Shown here one piece after another: positions 1-5,509 of a stretch of DNA of 6,846 nucleotides (the first letter of the stretch is position 1; each line of letters starts with the position of its first letter). This DNA comes from Caldisericaceae bacterium. Lineage in GTDB: Bacteria > Caldisericota > Caldisericia > Caldisericales > Caldisericaceae. The stretch is from positions 1-6,846 of the forward strand of contig JAGHAO010000179.1 of the NCBI GenBank assembly GCA_021161495.1. The letters are read 5' to 3'. A model generated the notes under the pieces. It searched no databases and was not told where the DNA came from. It saw only the letters and a list, made by a program, of their open reading frames with translations. The position numbers and the translations under genes were made by a program.

Positions 1-70
1 CTATATAACGAATGTTCCTTATGTAATTTTCGTTTGAAATCATAACTTCTTTCAACTGTTCTTTGTTCAT
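1..70 (-). CDS. 5' end of a leftward gene, possibly AAA+ ATPase (partial)
   Basis: Only the first 23 codons are inside the window. Reading leftward from ATG at 70-68, the frame is open to the edge and begins MNKEQLKEVMISNENYIRNI. A perfect AAGGAGG lies at 81-75, four bases before the ATG, and a strong promoter sits just upstream, so this is a real gene start. The peptide is charged, probably helical, and has no signal peptide. Its style resembles the N-termini of the COG1373-type AAA+ ATPases (those with a C-terminal DUF4143 domain) common in anaerobes, but no Walker motif is visible, so the function is a weak guess. The gene is transcribed away from the sugar-phosphate block and belongs to a different unit. 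Confidence 0.6.
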   Translation of the reverse strand, partial: MNKEQLKEVMISNENYIRNIRYI

Positions 71-89
71 ATATCCTCCTTACAAGGAC

Positions 90-118
90 AAAATACCATA
101 AAATTATCCTTTTGTCAA
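90..118 (-). promoter_or_regulatory. sigma70-type promoter of the leftward gene
   Basis: On the minus strand a perfect TTGACA (118-113) is followed by a 17-base spacer and TATTTT (95-90). TGG just before the -10 gives an extended -10 (TGn). The predicted start near 83 leaves a leader of only about 13 bases, almost all of it ribosome binding site. Confidence 0.72.
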
Positions 119-124
119 GGATAA
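104..124. promoter_or_regulatory. palindromic candidate operator over the -35 box
   Basis: Perfect 8-bp inverted repeat: TTATCCTT (104-111), spacer TTGTC (112-116), AAGGATAA (117-124). It covers the TTGACA of the leftward promoter completely, so a dimeric repressor bound here would block RNA polymerase. A partial half-site AAGGA lies at 84-88. The regulator is unknown; autoregulation is possible but not shown. Confidence 0.45.
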
Positions 125-189
125 ATATAAAGCATCTTCCCTATCAAGAAATTTTCTCCGGAAAACAATGCCTACTACTTTGGTGGAAC

Positions 190-211
190 CCCGAGTAAAG
201 ATACCTCAGGG
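190..211. repeat. Degenerate CCCTGAG-type hairpin module
   Basis: CCCGAG (190-195), a 9-base loop, then CTCAGGG (205-211). The arms pair except for one missing base on the left. Loop length and arm sequence match the better preserved modules at 409-433, 512-532 and 6728-6752, so this looks like a decayed copy. Confidence 0.45.
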
Positions 212-226
212 TGGCAGGAAGGCGGT

Positions 227-241
227 CATTCCGGTGGAATG
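227..241. repeat. CATTCC/GGAATG hairpin module
   Basis: Perfect 6-bp arms CATTCC (227-232) and GGAATG (236-241) around GGT. It shares the GTCATTCCGG opening of the 335-355 module but has a shorter loop, so it may be a rearranged copy of the same unit. Confidence 0.4.
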
Positions 242-334
242 AACGAAGTGAATGATGAAGAATCTTGTATTTTGAATTTTATTTGTCATTCCGAATCATG
301 TCCTAAACTTGTTTCAACACCTCGTATTTTCGTC

Positions 335-355
335 ATTCCGGACTTGATCCGGAAT
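335..355. repeat. ATTCCGGA/TCCGGAAT hairpin module (left copy)
   Basis: Perfect 8-bp arms ATTCCGGA (335-342) and TCCGGAAT (348-355) around CTTGA. GTC stands just before it, so on the minus strand the hairpin is followed by GAC, the tail seen on the other modules. The right-hand counterpart is at 6805-6825. Confidence 0.75.
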
Positions 356-408
356 CTCGTATTTCTTCGCTTTTAGGGTGCACTTTGATAAAGGAACAAA
401 AAAACGAG

Positions 409-433
409 ACCCTGAATAAAAACACTTCAGGGT
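409..433. repeat. ACCCTGAA/TTCAGGGT hairpin module (left copy)
   Basis: Perfect 8-bp arms at 409-416 and 426-433 around a 9-base A-rich loop, followed by GACGAGG. The right copy (6728-6752) has a compensating change in both arms (ACCCTGAG with CTCAGGGT), so pairing is kept although sequence differs. A half-module, TTTCAGGGTGACGAAAG, follows at about 450-466. Confidence 0.75.
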
Positions 434-482
434 GACGAGGCAAGGGGCATTTCAGGGTGACGAAAGAAAGAATAAGAGTTTT

Positions 483-501
483 GAGGGAAATGTGTTCCCT
501 C
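483..501. repeat. GAGGGAA/TTCCCTC hairpin module (left copy)
   Basis: Perfect 7-bp arms GAGGGAA (483-489) and TTCCCTC (495-501) around ATGTG. It forms the inner end of the left composite repeat and corresponds to 6591-6613 in the right copy. Confidence 0.65.
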
Positions 502-511
502 GATTTAAGGC

Positions 512-532
512 CCTGAGTAAAAACATCTCAGG
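512..532. repeat. CCTGAG/CTCAGG hairpin module
   Basis: Arms CCTGAG (512-517) and CTCAGG (527-532) around TAAAAACAT, followed by ACGATAAAG. The loop is the same as in the right-hand CCCTGAG module read on its minus strand. It lies just outside the inverted composite unit, so modules also occur singly. Confidence 0.65.
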
Positions 533-593
533 ACGATAAAGAAAGATAATGCAGATATTTAACACAATTAATTCGACATTGCCTTATATTTCA

Positions 594-622
594 TTGCAAC
601 TTTTTGAAAATAATGTTAAAAT
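594..622 (+). promoter_or_regulatory. Promoter of the membrane protein-transaldolase unit
   Basis: TTGCAA (594-599) and TAAAAT (617-622) are separated by 17 bases; the match to consensus is 4/6 and 5/6. The predicted start near 629 lies downstream of the TTG (604) and ATG (613) that would give a longer small protein, which supports the ATG at 649. Confidence 0.5.
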
Positions 623-648
623 TTAACAAAAACAAAGGAGGTGAGAAT

Positions 649-900
649 ATGAACGGTAATTTGCCTACCGGTAATCTTCCGCTTAACGGACTCAACATTG
701 CGGGAGCTGCAGGAGCTTATGGAATCGTGCTTGTGCTTCTGCTCGTATTTGCAATTGCAACCGCAGTTGTTGCGGGTAAAAAGGGAAGAAACGCGTTCGG
801 CTGGTTCTTCATAGGGCTTTTCACGGGAATTTTCGGCCTTGCTATCGCCCTTGCCATTCTTCCGAAAAAATATTACGTGGATGAATCGGAAGACTTTTAA
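649..900 (+). CDS. Small two-helix membrane protein, unknown function
   Basis: An 83-aa protein. I chose the ATG at 649 because AAAGGAGGTGA (634-644) is a near-perfect SD with 7 bases of spacing; a longer reading from TTG 604 would begin before the likely transcript start. Residues 1-18 are polar (MNGNLPTGNLPLNG). Helix 1 spans about 19-42, a basic turn KKGRN is at 44-48, helix 2 spans about 49-71, and the tail is acidic (DESEDF). By the positive-inside rule the KKGRN loop should face the cytoplasm. The pattern KGRnxxGWFxxGLxxGxxGLxxAL is common among small bacterial membrane proteins of unknown role. The transaldolase start is 19 bases after the stop, so the two are probably co-transcribed. 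I do not recognise a specific family. Confidence 0.8.
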   Translation: MNGNLPTGNLPLNGLNIAGAAGAYGIVLVLLLVFAIATAVVAGKKGRNAFGWFFIGLFTGIFGLAIALAILPKKYYVDESEDF

Positions 901-919
901 ATGAAAAGGGGTGGGAGAA

Positions 920-1744
920 ATGAAAATTTTCATAGACACGGCGAATCTTGACGAGATAAAAGAAGCGCTGTCCTGGGGTATTGTTGACGGAATTACGACG
1001 AATCCTTCCCTGATAAAGAAGGCTGTCGATTACTTCAAAGGAAAGGGTAAAGAATTCTCCATGGAATCTTACATAAAGGAACTTCTCGCTGCCGCAGGAA
1101 GAGAAAGGCCTGTCAGCCTCGAAGTGATAGGAAACACGGAAGAAGAAATGTACAGGCAGGCAAAAACCCTTTTTGAAAAATTCAACGGTGTTGCGGGGAA
1201 TGTGGTTATAAAGATTCCCGTGAATCCCGAAACAGAGGAAGGAGGGAAAAACGCTTTTGACGGTTTGAAGGTTATCAAAGCGCTTTCCGATGAGGGAATT
1301 CCCGTAAATGTCACCCTTATAATGACTCCCGTCCAGGCGCTCCTTGCGGCTAAGGCGGGCGCAAAATATGTCAGCCCGTTTGCGGGAAGAATCGACGATT
1401 ACTTGAGAAGTTCCAAAAAAATCACATTTGAAAAGCACGACTATTTCCCCGCTGAAGGGCTTGTGTTAGGTGACGAGATCGTAAATGATAACGGAATTGT
1501 AAGCGGAGTGGATCTTGTGGGAAGCATAAGGGATATTTTCAATAATTACGATTTTGATACGGAAATTCTTGCCGCAAGCGTCCGGAACGCAAGGCAGGTG
1601 CGCGAACTTGCGGAAGTCGGCGCGGATGTTGCAACGATCCCGTTTGCCGTGCTCAAAGATATGATTTCGCATTACAAAACTCGCGAAGGGATGGTGAAAT
1701 TTGCAAACGATACCGTACCGGAATACAGAGAAATTTTCGAATGA
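920..1744 (+). CDS. tal: Transaldolase, TalC/MipB-like but with insertions
   Basis: A 274-aa cytosolic (beta/alpha)8 enzyme of the non-oxidative pentose phosphate pathway, moving dihydroxyacetone units between sugar phosphates. The ATG at 920 follows AAGGGG (906-911) and gives the family N-terminus MKIFIDTANLDEI; a GTG at 911 would only add three residues. Visible active-site landmarks are D6, T27-N28-P29, the Schiff-base Lys K98 in VVIKIPV, N130/T132, S152-P153-F154, R157 and S220/R222. E68 and F154 are found where fructose-6-phosphate aldolases have Gln and Tyr, which argues for transaldolase. TalC/MipB proteins are about 215 aa. The extra length is at about 33-60, 102-112 and 161-195; the last contains YFPAEG, like the PAE loop of long TalB-type enzymes. 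Transketolase follows 66 bases downstream. Confidence 0.93.
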   Translation: MKIFIDTANLDEIKEALSWGIVDGITTNPSLIKKAVDYFKGKGKEFSMESYIKELLAAAGRERPVSLEVIGNTEEEMYRQAKTLFEKFNGVAGNVVIKIPVNPETEEGGKNAFDGLKVIKALSDEGIPVNVTLIMTPVQALLAAKAGAKYVSPFAGRIDDYLRSSKKITFEKHDYFPAEGLVLGDEIVNDNGIVSGVDLVGSIRDIFNNYDFDTEILAASVRNARQVRELAEVGADVATIPFAVLKDMISHYKTREGMVKFANDTVPEYREIFE

Positions 1745-1747
1745 TGC

Positions 1748-1775
1748 TTGACAAAAACCATACCCGTAATATGCT
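1748..1775 (+). promoter_or_regulatory. Promoter of the transketolase gene
   Basis: A consensus TTGACA (1748-1753), 16 bases of spacer, then TATGCT (1770-1775; 4/6). It begins three bases after the transaldolase stop and gives a leader of about 30 bases before the ATG at 1811, which is preceded by AAAGGAGAGG. Transketolase can thus be expressed apart from transaldolase, although read-through is likely as no terminator lies between them. Confidence 0.55.
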
Positions 1776-1810
1776 TTATCAGTAAAACCAATTTATGAAA
1801 GGAGAGGTTT

Positions 1811-4126
1811 ATGGGAGAAATAAGCGAAAAAGAACTTCAATATTGGGAAAAGGTTGGCGATGTTGTAGACCAGCTTATTGACCTTATGATCAACTACAGA
1901 CAGAGCGGGCATCCGGGAGGTTCGCGTTCCAAGCGGCATATTCTTATGACGCTTATGCTCTCCGGGGCGATGAAATGGGATATACGCGATCCCTTAAAAA
2001 GATTTTCAGACAGATTTATTCTTTCCGCAGGCCACACGATACCGCTTGTTTATGCGGCACTCGCCGCGCTGAACGGTGCAATGTGGAAAATGCACGAAGA
2101 AACGGGAGACCCGCGCTTTGCGTTGAAAAGGGATATCACTCTTCTTCCCGAAGATCTGTTAGGGTTCAGAAGAAGGGGCGGGCTTTCCGGGCACGCGGAA
2201 TTTTCCGGAAAAACACTCTTCATTAAATTCAACACCGGCCCTTCCGGGCACGGCCCGACCGCTGCCGTGGGAGAAGCAATTGCTCTCAAGCGCGCGGGCG
2301 CAGGAAATGTTAAGGTAATTGCAGTCGAAGGAGACGCGGGGCTTACCCCCGGCGGTGTCCATGAAACGATGAACTCCGCATGGGCGCTCGGGCTCGACAA
2401 CTTATTCTTCCTCATCGATTGGAACAATTTCGGGATAGACGACCACCCGCTGAAGCAAACCGTTTACGGAGGCCCTCAGGATTGGTTCTCCTGCCACGGA
2501 TGGCGCGTTTTGGGAACGGAAAAAGGTTCCGATTACAAAGAAGTTTCAAAAGTTATTTCCGATCTGTTCGATCCGAATAAAGTTGAGAAATTCAAACCCA
2601 ATGCAGGCTGGTTCAAAACGAGAAAAGGCAGAGGATACCTGAAATACGACAACAAGTCGCACGGTTCCCCGCACAAGATGAACTCAGAAATTTTCTGGGA
2701 AACAAAGAAACCGTTCCAGGAAAAATACGGAGTTGAATTTGTCGGATACGGAAAACCGGCACCCGAAACGGAAAAAGAAATTTACGAGCAGTTCAGGGCA
2801 AATATAGAAGTTGCGATGAGCGTTATCTATAACGATAAGGAACTTATGGAATATCTTGCGAACAAACTCGTCGAAATCGGAGATTCCGTTCCCGAAGAGA
2901 TACCTTCTCTGAAAATTTCCGATAAAAGTGGGGAAAATCCCGTTTACGACCCGGTGATTACGGATTACAAAAATTATCCGAAAGAACTTTTCGCAGCACC
3001 CGGAACAAAGGCCGCAAACAGGGAAGCATACAGCAAATGGGGTGCGTGGGTCAACGCATACACGGCGAAGAAATACAACAGGCCTCTGTTTATCGCAATG
3101 TCCGCGGACCTCGCAGATTCCACGAAGATTTCCGGATTTGCAAAACCGTTCGGAGATTTCCCCGGATACGGTTGGTACGACAAAGAGAAAAACCCCGACG
3201 GCGTCCTTCTTCCTCAGGAGATTACCGAATTCGTAAACTCCGGAATTTCCGTCGGAATTGACGCAATAAACCTCGCAAAGGATCCTTACAAGGAATTTTT
3301 GGGATTCTATTCCACTTCTTCCACTTACGGTTCTTTTGCTTACCTTAAATACGGAATGATGAGACTTTATTCTCAGATGGCGCAGGACTGCCCGATAAAA
3401 TTGGGAAAAACGATCTGGGTGGAAGGGCATTCGGGCCCTGAAACGGCAGACGATTCGAGAACGCATTTCGGAATTTACGCACCCGGCGTGAGGGATCTTT
3501 TCCCCGACGGAAAAGTGATCGACCTCATTCCCTGGGAGCACAACGAAGTGCCTGTCCTCCTGGGAAGAGCGCTTCAACTTGACATTCCGATCATCGCTCT
3601 TGTTCTCACCCGCCCGAAGATAGAAATCCCCGATAGGGAAGCGTTGGGGCTTGCATCTTACTTTGAGGCCGCGCACGGTGCGTATATCCTTAAAGATTTC
3701 GAACCGGATAAAGAAAAAATGGGCACCGTTATTGTGCAGGGGACGAGTTCCACTTTGAGCGTCGTTAAGATTATAGGCGAACTGAAAAAAGCGGGGCTCA
3801 ACGTGAGGATTGTCGCCGCTCCGAGTTACGAACTGTTCAGGAGAGAGCCGGAAGAGTACAAAAACAAAGTCCTTCCGTGGAAAGAATTCCACGATTCGAT
3901 GGTGATTACAAACGAGTCGATAAAACTTATGCACCACTGGATTGCAAACCCGATTGCAAAAGAGTATTCTCTCTCTTCCGACTGGGACAACAACTGGCGT
4001 TCGGGCGGAACTTTGGATGAGGTAATAGAAGAAGCGCACCTCGACCCGAAACACGTGTTCGAAGGAATAGAGCGTTTCGTAAAAGATCGCGAGAAACGCC
4101 TTTCCAAACTCAAAGAAATATTGTAA
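1811..4126 (+). CDS. tkt: Transketolase-family ThDP enzyme, long and atypical
   Basis: A 771-aa protein; usual transketolases are 620-670 aa. It would transfer two-carbon units between sugar phosphates with thiamine diphosphate and Mg. The ThDP-binding domain (1-300) has SGHPGG (H34), SAGHTIP (H75), SGHAEFSG (H128), GDA (174-176), metal ligand N205 and KSHGS (H284). An extended linker spans about 300-400. The pyrimidine domain (405-605) has R404, SADLADS (D433, S437), H540-x7-D548-x3-H552 and LTR (R601), matching E. coli R358, D381, S385, H461, D469, H473 and R520. The C-terminal domain is 625-771. Oddities: GDA for GDG, Pro180 at the E. coli E160 position, and no Glu at the E. coli E411 position (GISVGIDAI at 478-486). 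The family is clear, as is its pairing with transaldolase; the exact chemistry is uncertain. Confidence 0.88.
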   Translation: MGEISEKELQYWEKVGDVVDQLIDLMINYRQSGHPGGSRSKRHILMTLMLSGAMKWDIRDPLKRFSDRFILSAGHTIPLVYAALAALNGAMWKMHEETGDPRFALKRDITLLPEDLLGFRRRGGLSGHAEFSGKTLFIKFNTGPSGHGPTAAVGEAIALKRAGAGNVKVIAVEGDAGLTPGGVHETMNSAWALGLDNLFFLIDWNNFGIDDHPLKQTVYGGPQDWFSCHGWRVLGTEKGSDYKEVSKVISDLFDPNKVEKFKPNAGWFKTRKGRGYLKYDNKSHGSPHKMNSEIFWETKKPFQEKYGVEFVGYGKPAPETEKEIYEQFRANIEVAMSVIYNDKELMEYLANKLVEIGDSVPEEIPSLKISDKSGENPVYDPVITDYKNYPKELFAAPGTKAANREAYSKWGAWVNAYTAKKYNRPLFIAMSADLADSTKISGFAKPFGDFPGYGWYDKEKNPDGVLLPQEITEFVNSGISVGIDAINLAKDPYKEFLGFYSTSSTYGSFAYLKYGMMRLYSQMAQDCPIKLGKTIWVEGHSGPETADDSRTHFGIYAPGVRDLFPDGKVIDLIPWEHNEVPVLLGRALQLDIPIIALVLTRPKIEIPDREALGLASYFEAAHGAYILKDFEPDKEKMGTVIVQGTSSTLSVVKIIGELKKAGLNVRIVAAPSYELFRREPEEYKNKVLPWKEFHDSMVITNESIKLMHHWIANPIAKEYSLSSDWDNNWRSGGTLDEVIEEAHLDPKHVFEGIERFVKDREKRLSKLKEIL

Positions 4127-4136
4127 ATTCTTACAG

Positions 4137-4158
4137 GGCGCCCCTTCGGGCGCCTTTT
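4137..4158 (+). terminator. Intrinsic terminator after transketolase
   Basis: GGCGCCC (4137-4143), loop CTTC, GGGCGCC (4148-4154), then TTTT (4155-4158). Two weaker pairs (A4135-T4156, G4136-T4155) can lengthen the stem. It starts 10 bases after the TAA. The T-run is short, so leakage into the dipeptidase gene is plausible. Confidence 0.75.
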
Positions 4159-4186
4159 CCTCATATTTCACAATGCGGAGGCGAAA

Positions 4187-5509
4187 ATGGAAAAATACAT
4201 AGACGAGCATAAAGACGAACTTATCGAAATCGTTCGGGAAATACTCAAAATTAAAAGCGTGGAAGAAGAACCTCTTGAAGACGCACCGTTCGGAATCGGA
4301 GTGAAACTTGCGCTGGAATACGCACTTTCTCTCGGCGAAGAGATGGGGTTTAAAACAAAAAACATCGATAATTACGCAGGATACGTGGAATTCGGCGAAG
4401 GGAAAGAACTCGTAAGCATCTTGGGGCACCTCGACGTTGTTCCCGAAGGAAAAGGCTGGGATTACCCTCCTTACGGCGGAGTGATTGCGGACGGAAAGAT
4501 TTTCGGGAGGGGTGCAACCGACGACAAAGGCCCTATGATGGCTGCGCTTTTCGGAATGTATGCGTTGAAAGAAAAAGGCGCAAAACTTTCGAAGCGCGTG
4601 AGAATCGTTTTCGGAACGAACGAAGAAACGGGCTGGAAAGGAATCACGTATTACAAACAGAAAGAAAAAGAACCTTTGATAGGCTTCACACCTGACGGAA
4701 ATTTCCCCGTAATAAACAGGGAGAAAGGAATTCTCGACGTTACCTTGGGGAGGAAATTTTCCGCAAAAAACACTTCTTTGAAGTTAAAGGGCGGAGACAG
4801 GCCCAATATGGTTGCGGACCGCGCCGAAGCGGTGCTTTCTTCTACGGAAGGGGTTTCCGCCGAAAACGTGGAAATTTCCGGAAATACCGTTGTTGCAAAA
4901 GGAGTTTCCGCGCACGGAGCGCACCCCTGGGAAGGGAAAAATGCGATAACGCTCCTCTGCAAAGCGCTTGAAAACGCAAAACTTCCGGACGAAGTGAAAA
5001 ACGTGGTGAAGTTCATAAACGAGTGCGTAGATTCCGATGTTTACGGCAAGAAATTGGGCATTGCAAACGAAGACGAACTTTCCGGAAAACTCACCGTGAA
5101 CTTGGGAATTACGGAGATAAGCGAAGAGGAAGCGAAAATTGTTTTCAACATCAGGTACCCGATTTCCGACAACGCTGATAGAATTGTAAAAGAAATTTCG
5201 GAAAAGGCGGAAAAATACGGACTATCCGTTGTGAATACTCACAATAACGGGCCTCTTTTTGTCGATGAAAAAGAACCTGTCGTTCAGACGCTCCTCAAAG
5301 TTTACGAGAAAACAACGGGAGAAAAAGGATATACGCTCGCAATAGGCGGAGGGACGTATGCGCGCGCAATGGAAAAAGGCGTTGCGTTCGGGCCGGTTTT
5401 CCCGGGAATGAAGGCGGTGGAGCACCAGCCCAACGAATTCATTGCAATTGACCACCTCGTGAAACTTACAAAAATTTACGGAAGGGCAATCGAGGAACTT
5501 GCAAAATAA
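4187..5509 (+). CDS. pepV: M20-family metallodipeptidase, PepV-like
   Basis: A 440-aa cytosolic dipeptidase that releases amino acids from dipeptides using a two-metal (Zn or Mn) centre. The ATG at 4187 follows GGAGG (4177-4181) with 5 bases of spacing. Metal and catalytic residues are in family order: H81 and catalytic D83 in GHLDVVPEG, bridging D112 in GRGATDDKGP, catalytic E146 and ligand E147 in TNEETG, D170 in FTPDGNFPV, and H413 in VEHQPNE. The lid domain (about 180-330) carries RPNMVAD (205-211), GVSAHGAHP with the likely transition-state His H243, and NIRYP (321-325). GFTPDxxFPVINREKG and the lack of a signal peptide favour PepV/Sapep over ArgE, DapE or carboxypeptidase G2. PepV enzymes are about 465-470 aa, so this is slightly compact. 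No clear promoter lies between the upstream terminator and this gene; the next gene overlaps its end by 11 bases. Confidence 0.9.
   Translation: MEKYIDEHKDELIEIVREILKIKSVEEEPLEDAPFGIGVKLALEYALSLGEEMGFKTKNIDNYAGYVEFGEGKELVSILGHLDVVPEGKGWDYPPYGGVIADGKIFGRGATDDKGPMMAALFGMYALKEKGAKLSKRVRIVFGTNEETGWKGITYYKQKEKEPLIGFTPDGNFPVINREKGILDVTLGRKFSAKNTSLKLKGGDRPNMVADRAEAVLSSTEGVSAENVEISGNTVVAKGVSAHGAHPWEGKNAITLLCKALENAKLPDEVKNVVKFINECVDSDVYGKKLGIANEDELSGKLTVNLGITEISEEEAKIVFNIRYPISDNADRIVKEISEKAEKYGLSVVNTHNNGPLFVDEKEPVVQTLLKVYEKTTGEKGYTLAIGGGTYARAMEKGVAFGPVFPGMKAVEHQPNEFIAIDHLVKLTKIYGRAIEELAK

Larger units (their letters stand above)
319..509 (+). repeat. Left copy of a composite inverted repeat
   Basis: From ACCTCGTATTTT (319-330) to CCTCGATTTAAG (498-509), this segment matches the reverse complement of 6585-6841, with the same modules in the same order. 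The first 110 or so bases are nearly identical: the TTCCGGA hairpin, a TTTCTTCGCTTT stretch, TGCACTT, GATAAAGGAA and ACGAGACCCTGA. The right copy has about 66 more bases in its middle. Both copies lack a coding frame, so this is a non-autonomous, REP- or MITE-like dispersed element rather than an insertion sequence. Confidence 0.8.
125..593. other. Non-coding stretch holding a mosaic of hairpin repeats
   Basis: I see no credible gene in this stretch. From about 189 it is made of recurring units containing GTCATTCCG (from 226, 285 and 333) and CCTGA/TCAGG arms, described separately. 125-188 and 541-593 show no recognisable structure. I found no tRNA, CRISPR array or riboswitch. Confidence 0.6.

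Noticed and set aside
319..509. CRISPR array or insertion sequence
   Set aside because: The repeats are hairpin modules without regular spacers, there is no cas gene or transposase, and no terminal inverted repeats or target duplication typical of an insertion sequence are visible.
604..648. Longer N-terminus for the small membrane protein from TTG 604 or ATG 613
   Set aside because: These codons lie within or before the likely -10 box (617-622), and the near-perfect ribosome binding site points to ATG 649.
842..1438. Minus-strand open frame of 198 codons opposite the transaldolase
   Set aside because: No family motif or convincing ribosome binding site, and it lies fully opposite conserved transaldolase and membrane-protein sequence.
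2684..4429. Long open frame (581 codons) on the minus strand across the transketolase gene
   Set aside because: It is opposite a gene with clear transketolase motifs, runs across the terminator into the next gene, and its translation is rich in Phe, Arg, Cys and His with no recognisable domain. It is a shadow of codon bias on the real strand.
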